A stretch of 64,000 nt of DNA from Phaeobacter sp. 22II1-1F12B (GTDB taxonomy: Bacteria; Pseudomonadota; Alphaproteobacteria; Rhodobacterales; Rhodobacteraceae): positions 248,001 through 312,000 of the forward strand of contig NZ_AQQP01000002.1 of NCBI RefSeq assembly GCF_002210165.1. The letters run 5' to 3'. Positions within the stretch are counted from its first letter, which is position 1. Each line of letters starts with the position of its first letter. The notes beneath the pieces were generated by a model. The model ran no database searches, had not been told where the DNA came from, and worked only from the letters and a program-made list of their open reading frames with translations. The position numbers and the translations under genes are program-made. Of this stretch, positions 18,828 through 26,289 are shown piece after piece.

Positions 18828-18847
18828 ATTTCGTGAATATACGAAAT
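18828..18847. promoter_or_regulatory. ArsR operator abutting the arsR-arsC start codon
   Basis: A perfect inverted repeat ATTTCGT-GAATAT-ACGAAAT (seven-base arms, six-base spacer) sits immediately before the ATG at 18827. There is no Shine-Dalgarno sequence in between, so the transcript may be leaderless or have an extremely short leader. The fused ArsR domain would bind here and block its own transcription until arsenite appears. Confidence 0.72.
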
Positions 18848-19008
18848 ACAAAGATTCGCAAGGGTGAAGGGAGCGGATGGAAGTCCACCTCGGAGAGTGG
18901 ATGTGAAGCTAAGGGGCTGGATTCTGTCGTTACAACGCCGTCGAGGGCGGCCACGGTTCTAGACCCCGGCGCTATGCGTTCACGGACTACTGGAATTCTG
19001 GATGTTCA

Positions 19009-19581
19009 TTATCGCCCGGGGCGAAGCCGTATCCAGCGGAAACAGAACATCAGGACCAAAGTGGTCACAATCAGACCGATCAGGTCACCGACCGCATAGG
19101 TCATGACGACCGCGAACACCGCTTCGGACAAGATCAGGCCCGAGAACACCAGAGACTGCCCGATTGAATTGATAACGGACGCAAGCATCCCGACGAGCAG
19201 CAGCCATTTCCAGTGAATCCGGAATTTGCGCCCCGCGTAAAGGTTGTACCCCAGAAGCCTGAACAGCTCGAACGCCAGAACGGCCGAGGCCGCGCCCACG
19301 ACAAGCGAAGCAAGGATTACCGGATCGGTCACCCTGCTCACGTCCGCCGGGGTAAATAGCAGTTCGGACAGGAACGCTCCGGCGAACAATGGCAGAAACG
19401 CTATTTTTCCTAATAGCCAGACCGAGAGTACCCTCACCCCGTGCGGAAGATAGACGAGACTGGCGAATGCCGTGATTTCGGGAATGAACCTTGACTGGAG
19501 AGGCGTGATCAACATCGCGGTCAGCCCATGTGCAAGGACATATGCGACAACGATCACGAACCAATTCTGAAGAAAAGGCAC
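19009..19581 (-). CDS. Integral membrane protein of unknown function
   Basis: A 190-residue protein with about five or six hydrophobic helices and a basic C-terminus (RWIRLRPGR). I do not recognise a family with certainty; the layout is a little like the membrane sensor module MASE1 but no signalling domain follows. It starts with GTG at 19581, directly after the TAA of the upstream HTH gene, so translation of the two is coupled. The pair may be a regulator and a membrane partner. Nothing in sequence shows a catalytic or transport motif. Confidence 0.65.
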   Translation of the reverse strand: MPFLQNWFVIVVAYVLAHGLTAMLITPLQSRFIPEITAFASLVYLPHGVRVLSVWLLGKIAFLPLFAGAFLSELLFTPADVSRVTDPVILASLVVGAASAVLAFELFRLLGYNLYAGRKFRIHWKWLLLVGMLASVINSIGQSLVFSGLILSEAVFAVVMTYAVGDLIGLIVTTLVLMFCFRWIRLRPGR

Positions 19582-19968
19582 TTAGAACCCGTTAGCTTTC
19601 TTGCTTGCGACGGACCCGTTTTGTCGATTTCGAAGCGCACCTCGAATGTCAAAATCCTTGCCAAAACCGCCACCGACGAGATCATCGCGGACGACGTAGG
19701 ACCGGGCCTTGGTCTGCGCAGCACGTTCCAGAAGGCCAAGACCAAGAAGCGTACCGATCGCGCGATAGAAAGTCGCCTGCGCAACCGATTGGAGCAGATT
19801 GTGATGGCGGATCTGCTCTGAACTGATCACATCGCCGGGTTTGTCACTCAGGCTATGCGCCGCGAGCAGCACGTCCCTTTCGGTGCGGCTCAGGTCATCG
19901 AAGCCGATGTCCTTTTCAAGCTGGCGCAACATTTCTCGTAATTCAAAAATAGATTTCAATTTATCCAT
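19582..19968 (-). CDS. Winged-helix/HTH protein, MarR-like layout
   Basis: A 128-residue protein from the ATG at 19968 (MDKLKSIFEL); a 22-residue upstream extension in frame is of low quality. It opens with a helical stretch (LREMLRQLEKDIGFDDLS), then LSRTERDVLLAAHSLSD and a putative helix-turn-helix IRHHNLLQSVAQATFYRAIGTLLGLGLLERA, and ends in a basic tail. The form suggests a DNA-binding protein. It is co-transcribed with the membrane protein that follows with zero spacing. A palindrome at 20036-20050 upstream might be its operator. Confidence 0.68.
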   Translation of the reverse strand: MDKLKSIFELREMLRQLEKDIGFDDLSRTERDVLLAAHSLSDKPGDVISSEQIRHHNLLQSVAQATFYRAIGTLLGLGLLERAAQTKARSYVVRDDLVGGGFGKDFDIRGALRNRQNGSVASKKANGF

Positions 19969-20035
19969 GCCCGCATCCTTCGTCTTTTTAGGGGCTCGCG
20001 TCAATGGCGGGCGACTGGCAGGGTTACCGATCAAA

Positions 20036-20050
20036 TTATCATAATGATAA
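20036..20050. promoter_or_regulatory. 15-base palindrome, operator candidate
   Basis: TTATCAT-A-ATGATAA is a perfect inverted repeat with seven-base arms and a central A. Its A/T composition and 7-1-7 design recall Fur-family sites, though the half-site order differs from the classical Fur box. It is 68 bases upstream of the HTH gene start. Confidence 0.5.
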
Positions 20051-20135
20051 ATTCTTGGCCTCCACGTTACGACGTGGTATTCTGTACCGGACGTCGTTCC
20101 GTGAGTGGTGTCGCGTCTTTATTTAAAATTGCTTC

Positions 20136-20171
20136 TACCTTGGCGACTAGCATCGCCAAGGTAATTTTTTT
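20136..20171 (+). terminator. Strong intrinsic terminator with no upstream plus-strand gene
   Basis: Perfect ten-base arms TACCTTGGCG (20136-20145) and CGCCAAGGTA (20154-20163) with an eight-base loop are followed by ATTTTTTT. In the minus orientation the T-tract is weaker and delayed, so the element works best on a plus-strand transcript. Confidence 0.72.
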
Positions 20172-20296
20172 GGAGATAGACCGGCATCGTTCGGCGGCAA
20201 GGGGTCGTGATGACTATTTGAAGAGTGCCTGAGCAGCGCCAATCTGCCCGGAATCCGGACACACTAAGGCTAAGATACTGAAATAATATTATAATC

Positions 20297-21394
20297 TCAG
20301 GTGAAGCGCGAAGGTGAAAGTGCTGCCATCGTCTCTGCCAAGAACGGGCTTGTGTCATTCGTACAGAGTTTTTCCGTCATTTCGGCCAATGCTGGCGCGG
20401 TCTGCACGCCATAGCCGCCCTGCCCCGCGAGCCAGAAAAACCCCCGCGCAACGGGATCGAATCCCACGACCGGCGTTCGATCCGCTGCAAAGGTGCGCAG
20501 GCCTGCCCATGCGTTTTCGACTCGGGTGACGGGCGCCGTAACCATCTGTTCATAGCGGTGCAGACCTTCGGCAAGGACCATGTCATCGACCCATGCGTCA
20601 TGGGCGTCGACCGGATCTTCGTCCGCCGGACTGACCATCAGTTTGCCTCCGGTAGGCTTGGCGTACCAGCGCTCTGACGCGGATGCGAAAAGCGGCCAGG
20701 TTGCCGTATCGCACCCTTGGGGCGCGGGCAGGATGGCCGCAGACCGCCGCATCGGCGTCAGGTTAATCTTGGCGGCCTTTGCCATTGCACCGACATGGCT
20801 GGCCCAGGCACCGGCGGCGTTCACGACGATCGGGGCCTTGTAGCTGCCGGTTTCGGTTTCGACAGACCATGTCCCGTCCTGCTGCACGATACTTGTCACC
20901 CTGCCACCGGTTTCCGTCCGGCCGCCGCGCGATTTGAACAGCCGCAGGAAACCGGCGAGCATCCGGTCCACATCAATGTCCTGAGCATCCCATTCGATGG
21001 CGGCGGCGGCGATCTTGTCCTGCCGGAGGATTGGCACGAGATCGACAGCCTCTTGCGGACTCAGCAATTCCAGCCCCGTAGCACCGGCTGCATATTCCGC
21101 GAGGTCTTCGAGTTCATCCTCGGCGGCGACAAGCATTTCCCCACGCGGAGTGAGCAGGCTGGTCTCTCCGATCTCATCAGGCGTTTCAAAGAACGACGCC
21201 GAGGCCGCATTCAGCTGGCGCAGGGTCGCGTTGCCATAATTACGGATAAAGATCGCGGCAGACCGCCCGGTCGAGTGGTAGCCGAACTGCTTTTCCGCCT
21301 CGAGCAGGATGACCGACATATGCTTGGCCAGCCGGGCGGCGGCGCTGACCCCGGCGATCCCGCCGCCAATGACGATAGCCTCGGCTCCGGTCAC
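20297..21394 (-). CDS. FAD-dependent amine/amino-acid oxidoreductase (DAO family)
   Basis: Flavoprotein of 365 residues, last gene of the polyamine-like operon. The N-terminal dinucleotide fold reads AIVIGGGIAGVSAAARLAK, followed by the acidic residue in LLEAEKQFGYHSTGRSAA. The C-terminal part has the DAO pattern AGLRTFAADRTPVVGFDP and FWLAGQGGYGVQTAPALAE. Family members oxidise secondary or primary amines and D-amino acids, giving an imine or keto compound; the electron acceptor may be O2 or a quinone. It overlaps the deacetylase gene by four bases. Context suggests oxidation of a polyamine-derived amino acid, but the substrate is inferred. Confidence 0.88.
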   Translation of the reverse strand: MTGAEAIVIGGGIAGVSAAARLAKHMSVILLEAEKQFGYHSTGRSAAIFIRNYGNATLRQLNAASASFFETPDEIGETSLLTPRGEMLVAAEDELEDLAEYAAGATGLELLSPQEAVDLVPILRQDKIAAAAIEWDAQDIDVDRMLAGFLRLFKSRGGRTETGGRVTSIVQQDGTWSVETETGSYKAPIVVNAAGAWASHVGAMAKAAKINLTPMRRSAAILPAPQGCDTATWPLFASASERWYAKPTGGKLMVSPADEDPVDAHDAWVDDMVLAEGLHRYEQMVTAPVTRVENAWAGLRTFAADRTPVVGFDPVARGFFWLAGQGGYGVQTAPALAEMTEKLCTNDTSPFLAETMAALSPSRFT

Positions 21395-22416
21395 AGTGCC
21401 TCCTGAAACCCTGTAAGGGTTCGGGTCAGGTTGATGCCAAGACTGTCGGAGATATAGCCGCCCTCCTGCACGAATAGGATTGGCAGACCCGTCTTGGCAA
21501 AGGCCGCGCCAATCCGGGCGAAACCGTCCTGCGTCACCGCGAGACCCTGGAACGGGTCGTCTATTGCGGCGTCCAGCCCAAGCGCGACAACGATGACATC
21601 GGCACCAAAGCTGTGGACGCGCGCGAGGGCCTTATTGAGTGTTTTCATATACTCCTCGTCCGGGGTCTGTCGCGGCAGCGGCAGGTTGAGATTGTAGCCA
21701 AGGCCGCGCCCCTCTCCGCGTTCATGCGCGTGCCCCCAGAAAAACGGGTAGAACCGGGCCGGGTCGGCATGAATGGACACGGTGAGCACGTCATCGCGGT
21801 CGTAGAAAATGCCTTGGGTTCCGTTGCCGTGGTGCACATCGACATCGACGATGGCTGGCCGCATGCCCGCAGCGCGCAGACGCTCTGCCGCGATGCCAGA
21901 GTTGTTCAGAAAACAAAACCCACCGGCCAGATCGCCGAAAGCGTGGTGTCCCGGCGGACGCGACAGAGCATAGACCCCGCGTTCACCCTTGCGGATCAGA
22001 TCAGCGCCCGCAATCGCGCTCTGCGCCGACCAATAGGCAGCGTCCCATGTTCCGGAGGAGAGGGGACAGGCGGTGTCAGCCTGATGATAGCCTGCCTGCC
22101 CGACAGCCGAATCCGGGTAGCTGTCGGTTCGGTTGCCCGGATGGATGTTCGGGATGACTTCCTCGCCCGCGCCTTCGATGCGCTGCCAGAGGGTGTAGAT
22201 GTTTTCCAGAAAGCCAAGGTATTCCGCCGAATGAAGCGCGGCGATCGGACCCAGCCCCGCGTCGTCTGGCGTGATGAAGCTGCATTCCGCCTTTGATGCG
22301 CCTTCGTGCAGGATTTCGATCCTGCGCGGTTGCTCAGGGTTGGGCTTTATCGCACCATTGGCCATAAAGTGCTTGGGATCATGGCCCCATTGCCTTTCAT
22401 CAAAGACAGCCTTCAT
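21391..22416 (-). CDS. Histone-deacetylase-family amidohydrolase, acetylpolyamine deacetylase-like
   Basis: Zinc amidohydrolase of 341 residues from the ATG at 22416. It carries the deacetylase core: RPPGHHAFGDLAGGFCFLNN with the tandem catalytic histidines, VDVDVHHGNGTQ with zinc ligands Asp and His, SIHADPARFYPF, and a late LGLDAAIDDPFQGL with the third ligand Asp. Bacterial relatives remove acetyl groups from acetylpolyamines or other short N-acyl amines. The start overlaps the GNAT stop (ATGA), and it sits beside polyamine-type transport genes, which favours an N-acetyl amine as substrate. Confidence 0.9.
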   Translation of the reverse strand: MKAVFDERQWGHDPKHFMANGAIKPNPEQPRRIEILHEGASKAECSFITPDDAGLGPIAALHSAEYLGFLENIYTLWQRIEGAGEEVIPNIHPGNRTDSYPDSAVGQAGYHQADTACPLSSGTWDAAYWSAQSAIAGADLIRKGERGVYALSRPPGHHAFGDLAGGFCFLNNSGIAAERLRAAGMRPAIVDVDVHHGNGTQGIFYDRDDVLTVSIHADPARFYPFFWGHAHERGEGRGLGYNLNLPLPRQTPDEEYMKTLNKALARVHSFGADVIVVALGLDAAIDDPFQGLAVTQDGFARIGAAFAKTGLPILFVQEGGYISDSLGINLTRTLTGFQEAL

Positions 22417-22889
22417 TCTCTTCCTCTCAGTGCCATGCAACCGGCTTCATCCAACATCATCTTGGTCTGTTCATCGCTCGGTCGAAATCCGAGACGCTCG
22501 TAGAATTGACGTGCATCGGGGCTGGAGTGGTACACATCCAGCTTCATGAACCGCGCGTTCCATACCTGTTTTCCGTCCCGAAGTGCGGCGGCGAGCAGCC
22601 CCTTGCCCACGCCTTTCCCCCGCACCGATGGTGCAGTCCACAGGTCCGAGACATAAACACCGGCGCTGCCGAAAACGGTCGAGACATAGGGCGAATAGAG
22701 CGCGGTGCCGACGACTTCGTCATCGGTTTCGGCAAGAATGGCGCGAAAGGCGGGGTTTGCGCCCCAGCCTAGCCCCCGAAGAGCCGCTACATCGGCCCGG
22801 TGGGTATCGCCCAGTTCAGCCGACAGCCGGGAGAGCGCCGCGTTCAACGCCTCAGCGTCGTCGATCATCGCGCTGCGGTAGCTCAGCAT
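22413..22889 (-). CDS. GNAT-family N-acetyltransferase
   Basis: Acetyl-CoA-dependent acyltransferase of 158 residues. Strand beta4 and the acetyl-CoA binding loop are visible as SDLWTAPSVRGKGVGKGLLAAAL (R/Q-x-x-G-x-G/A pattern), preceded by DDEVVGTALYSPYV and followed by LDVYHSSPDARQFYERLGF, the usual C-terminal GNAT helix. It overlaps both neighbours by a few bases inside the operon. Having an acetyltransferase and a deacetylase side by side suggests that acetylation is a step in the pathway, not just a detoxification. Confidence 0.9.
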   Translation of the reverse strand: MLSYRSAMIDDAEALNAALSRLSAELGDTHRADVAALRGLGWGANPAFRAILAETDDEVVGTALYSPYVSTVFGSAGVYVSDLWTAPSVRGKGVGKGLLAAALRDGKQVWNARFMKLDVYHSSPDARQFYERLGFRPSDEQTKMMLDEAGCMALRGRE

Positions 22890-23815
22890 TGCATCCCCAC
22901 CCTGTCGGCGCCCTTCAGGCCAAGCATTTGACGGGCTTCGTCGGGCGTGGCAACGCTGCGCCCGAGATCCTCAACGATGCGTCTGATCTTCAGCACCTGT
23001 TCGGCATTGCTGCTGGCAAGCTGTCCGCGTTCGATCATCAGGCTGTCTTCCAGACCGACCCGCACATGCCCGCCCATTGCGGACGCCATCGCGGCAAAGG
23101 GCATCTGTTGGCGACCTGCGGCAAGAACGGAAAACATGTAGTCATCGCCAAAGAGCTTGTCTGCCATCCTTTTCATGTGGCTGAGGTTTTCGGGATCGGC
23201 CCCCATGCCACCCAGCACGCCGAATACGAACTGGATGAAAAAGGGCGGTTCGATCAGGCCGCGATCTGCGAAATGACGCAGCATGTAAAGATGCCCGATA
23301 TCGTAGCATTCAAACTCGAACCGGGCACCGCGTTCGGCCCCCAGTTCGGTCAGGATACGCGCTATGTCACGGGGCGTGTTCTTGAAGACGAGATCATCAG
23401 AGCCTTCGAGAAAAGGCTTTTCCCAAGGATACTTCCAGTCAGATATCCGCTCTGCTGCCGGATAGAGGGCGAAGTTCATTGTTCCCATGTTGAGCGAGCA
23501 CATCTCGGGCGCGACCTGCTGCGGGGCGGCGAGCCTTTCGTCCAGCGTCATTACAGCGCTGCCGCCGGTCGAGATATTCAGAACCGCATCTGTCGCGTCC
23601 CGGATTGACGGCAGATAGGCCATGAAATTTGCGATGTCAGCCGAGGGCTGACCGGTTTCCGGATCGCGGGCGTGCAGGTGGAGGATCGACGCCCCCGCCT
23701 CTGCCGCGTCGACCGCCTGCCGCGCGATATCATCCGGCCGAAACGGCAGATAGGGCGACATGGACGGGGTATGAATCGAGCCCGTAACCGCGCAGGTGAT
23801 GAGGATTTTGGACAT
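22883..23815 (-). CDS. BKACE-family beta-keto acid cleavage enzyme
   Basis: Zinc enzyme of 310 residues (DUF849). Members condense a beta-keto acid with acetyl-CoA to give acetoacetate and a new acyl-CoA; the founding member acts on 3-keto-5-aminohexanoate in lysine fermentation. Family signs are ITCAVTGS at the start, the zinc ligands in ILHLHARDPETGQPS, the INISTGG-like LNISTGGSAV and the late GGHVRVGLEDSL. It is placed between the GNAT and aminotransferase genes with a seven-base overlap. The actual keto acid cannot be told from sequence. Confidence 0.92.
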   Translation of the reverse strand: MSKILITCAVTGSIHTPSMSPYLPFRPDDIARQAVDAAEAGASILHLHARDPETGQPSADIANFMAYLPSIRDATDAVLNISTGGSAVMTLDERLAAPQQVAPEMCSLNMGTMNFALYPAAERISDWKYPWEKPFLEGSDDLVFKNTPRDIARILTELGAERGARFEFECYDIGHLYMLRHFADRGLIEPPFFIQFVFGVLGGMGADPENLSHMKRMADKLFGDDYMFSVLAAGRQQMPFAAMASAMGGHVRVGLEDSLMIERGQLASSNAEQVLKIRRIVEDLGRSVATPDEARQMLGLKGADRVGMQC

Positions 23816-23818
23816 GCG

Positions 23819-25156
23819 TCAGGAAGCTCCCGCCGCGTCGTGTATCTCGTGGGCGAACTGTTCGAGCGAACCATCGAGCCCTTCGATGATTTCGTCGAGA
23901 TGGCCGTCATTCAGGATGAGCGGCGGGCAGACGAGGATATGGTCACCCTCATACCCGTCATGGGTGCGGCGGGAATAGACGATCAAACCGCGTTCGTAAG
24001 CGATATCGACAAAACGCTGGTAGGCATTCAGATGGCGCGGCAGGGGCGTTTTCGCATCCCTGTCGGACATGAATTCGAAAGCGGTCAAAAGACCCTTGCC
24101 GCGAACGTCACCGATGATTTCATGCTTTTGCTTCAACGCCTGCAAGCGGGTCATGAGCTTTTCACCCATTCGTGCCGCGTTGTCGCTAAGACCCTGATTG
24201 CGGATTTCCCCGACGACGGCCAGCCCGGCAGCACAAGCGAGCGGATTGCCCGCATAGGTGAAGCCATGGGCATAACCGCCCGCATCCAGAACCGGTTCGA
24301 CCAGACGCTCATCGACGATCATCGCCCCAAGCGGCACATAGCCAGACCCGATCCCTTTGGACATGACGACGATATCCGGGCGGGTTCCCCAGTGTTCGCA
24401 CCCAAGGAAAGTCCCGGTTCGTCCTGCACCGGTCATGACCTCGTCCATGATCAGGAGCACATCGTAACGATCACAGATTTCACGAATGCGCTCCATATAG
24501 CCGCTGGGCGGCACCAGCGCGCCTGTCGAAGCGCCGCCGACCGGCTCGACGATAAAGGCCAGAACGGTCTCTGGGCCTTCGGCAATGATCTGCTTCTCAA
24601 GCATGTCGGCATAGTGGTGGCCGGTCGCCTCATCATCTGCGTCGAGACCATCAAGATAGGCCCGGGGCGCTGGAACCTTCGGCATGATGCGCATCATCGG
24701 CTCAAAAGGATCTGTCAGGGCGGCATAGCCCGTCACCCCGAGTGCACCGAGGGTGCAGCCATGATAGCTTGGCTGGCGCGAGATCACCTTCCAGCGGCTG
24801 CCCTGCCCGATGGCCAAGGCGTGTTGGCGCGCCATCTTGAGCGCGCTTTCAACGGCTTCGGAACCGCCTGAAACAAAGAAAACCCGCGTCAGATGTTCGG
24901 GCATCAGTTCGACCAGCGACGCCGCCAGTTTTTCCGAGGCCTCGGTTTCGAAATGCAGGCGGTAGCCAAAAGTGGATTTCTCCATCTGCCGCTGCATGGC
25001 CGCCAAAACGTTGCGGTTTGAATGGCCAATATTGCAAACCATCGCGCCGGAAGACCCGTCAAGGTAGCGCTTGCCGTCCGTGTCCCACATGTAGACGCCG
25101 CGCGCCTGATCCAGCATGGGTTTCCGGCCACGGCCCTGGTAAAAGAGGTTGCTCAT
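23819..25156 (-). CDS. Class III PLP aminotransferase
   Basis: Omega-amino group transaminase of 445 residues. The opening GVYMWDTDGKRYLDGSSG and the FVSGGSEAVESALKMARQ cofactor loop are typical. The aspartate pairing with the pyridine nitrogen is in LLIMDEVMTGAGRTG, and the Schiff-base lysine is in VVMSKGIGSGYVPLGA. Relatives transfer the terminal amino group of polyamines, gamma-aminobutyrate or similar omega-amino acids to pyruvate or 2-oxoglutarate. Two bases separate it from the ATPase gene and three from the BKACE gene. Confidence 0.92.
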   Translation of the reverse strand: MSNLFYQGRGRKPMLDQARGVYMWDTDGKRYLDGSSGAMVCNIGHSNRNVLAAMQRQMEKSTFGYRLHFETEASEKLAASLVELMPEHLTRVFFVSGGSEAVESALKMARQHALAIGQGSRWKVISRQPSYHGCTLGALGVTGYAALTDPFEPMMRIMPKVPAPRAYLDGLDADDEATGHHYADMLEKQIIAEGPETVLAFIVEPVGGASTGALVPPSGYMERIREICDRYDVLLIMDEVMTGAGRTGTFLGCEHWGTRPDIVVMSKGIGSGYVPLGAMIVDERLVEPVLDAGGYAHGFTYAGNPLACAAGLAVVGEIRNQGLSDNAARMGEKLMTRLQALKQKHEIIGDVRGKGLLTAFEFMSDRDAKTPLPRHLNAYQRFVDIAYERGLIVYSRRTHDGYEGDHILVCPPLILNDGHLDEIIEGLDGSLEQFAHEIHDAAGAS

Positions 25157-25157
25157 C

Positions 25158-26234
25158 TCAAGCTCCGGGTAATGCGGCGCAATCCTTGGCGCGGAAGGCA
25201 GCGGTGACCTCCGTGCCCTCCGGGAATGGACGTTCGTCGATCAGGTTGATCGCCTGCAACTGGGTATCGCCCATGCGGATGAAATAGCGAACGGTCTGCC
25301 CTTGGTAATCGACGGTTTCGACGGTCGCGGGGGCAGTGATCATGCCCGTTGTATCGGCACCGGGGGCCAGCAAAGTCAGCTTCTCGGACCTGAGAACGAG
25401 TTTCGCGGGGCCATGGTCCAGCCCCGATGCCTTGCCTGCGGGAACGGGAACCGAACCGAACAGGGGTGTTTCGACCGCAACATCACTGCCGGTCTTCCCC
25501 AAGCATGTACCATTGAGGATGTTCGACGCGCCAAGGAAATTGGCGACGAATTCGCTGGCGGGCGTGTTGTAGACCTCTTCGGGAGTGCCGACCTGCTCGA
25601 TGCGTCCCGCGCTCATCACGACGATCTTGTCCGACATGGCAAGGGCTTCGGACTGGTCATGCGTCACGAAAACCGTCGTCACCCCGATCTGCGACTGAAT
25701 CCGCTTCAACTCGACCCGCATGTCTTCGCGCAGGTTCGCGTCCAGCGCGGAAAGCGGTTCATCCAGCAATAGCACGTCGGGTTCGATCACAATGGCACGC
25801 GCCAGCGCGATGCGCTGCTGCTGGCCGCCCGAAAGCGCCTTGGGGTACCGGTCGCCTACGTCGGGCAATTGAACGAGGTCAAGCGCGGCCTGTACCCGGC
25901 TAGCAACCTCAGATTTCGGCACATCGCGATATTTGAGACCGAAAGCCACGTTTTCGGCCACTGTCTTATGCGGGAACAGCGCGTAGTTCTGGAAGACGAT
26001 GCCAAGGTTGCGCTTGTGGATCGGGATATCGTTGACGCGCTTGCCACCGATCTGGATTTCGCCTTCGGTCGGGTCGAGCAACCCGGCGATCATCCGGAGA
26101 TTGGTTGTCTTGCCGCAGCCTGATGGTCCCAGAAGGGTGACGAAATCGCCCTCGGGGATTTCGAGATTGGCCTGATGGACAGCCGTGAAGGTGCCGAACC
26201 GCTTCACGATATTCTTGAGGGTGACAGAACTCAC
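25158..26234 (-). CDS. potA: Polyamine-type ABC transporter ATP-binding protein (PotA-like)
   Basis: ATPase of 358 residues driving a PotD/PotB/PotC-type importer. The start is GTG at 26234, with GGAG upstream; a longer in-frame start at 26366 would run into the binding-protein gene. Walker A is GPSGCGKTTNL, the signature is LSGGQQQRIALARA and Walker B is VLLLDEPLSALD, followed by the switch His in VFVTHDQSEAL. The C-terminal third is a TOBE-type regulatory domain. It lies downstream of the binding-protein gene, after a hairpin. Confidence 0.93.
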   Translation of the reverse strand: MSSVTLKNIVKRFGTFTAVHQANLEIPEGDFVTLLGPSGCGKTTNLRMIAGLLDPTEGEIQIGGKRVNDIPIHKRNLGIVFQNYALFPHKTVAENVAFGLKYRDVPKSEVASRVQAALDLVQLPDVGDRYPKALSGGQQQRIALARAIVIEPDVLLLDEPLSALDANLREDMRVELKRIQSQIGVTTVFVTHDQSEALAMSDKIVVMSAGRIEQVGTPEEVYNTPASEFVANFLGASNILNGTCLGKTGSDVAVETPLFGSVPVPAGKASGLDHGPAKLVLRSEKLTLLAPGADTTGMITAPATVETVDYQGQTVRYFIRMGDTQLQAINLIDERPFPEGTEVTAAFRAKDCAALPGA

Positions 26235-26258
26235 GTGGATGATCTCCGAAATGGAAGT

Positions 26259-26282
26259 GCCCCTTCCCTTGCGGGAAAGGGC
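26259..26282 (-). terminator. Hairpin after the polyamine binding-protein gene
   Basis: Ten-base arms (26259-26268 and 26273-26282) pair fully in minus-strand RNA with one G-U pair and a four-base loop GCAA. It lies between the binding-protein stop (26290) and the ATPase start (26234). No long U-tract follows, so it may stabilise the upstream message more than terminate. Confidence 0.5.
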
Positions 26283-26289
26283 TTTGGAC

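Larger units (their letters stand above)
19969..20296. other. 328-base intergenic region with palindrome and plus-strand terminator
   Basis: Lies between the minus-strand HTH gene (start 19968) and the end of the minus-strand polyamine operon (20297). It contains the palindrome at 20036-20050 and a strong hairpin with T-run in the plus orientation at 20136-20171, although no plus-strand gene enters it. A 62-codon plus-strand frame (20044-20232) runs through the terminator and is not credible. A small RNA is possible. Confidence 0.55.

Noticed and set aside
20044-20232. 62-codon plus-strand frame in the 19969-20296 gap
   Set aside because: It runs through a perfect terminator hairpin and starts inside a palindrome; treated as non-coding.
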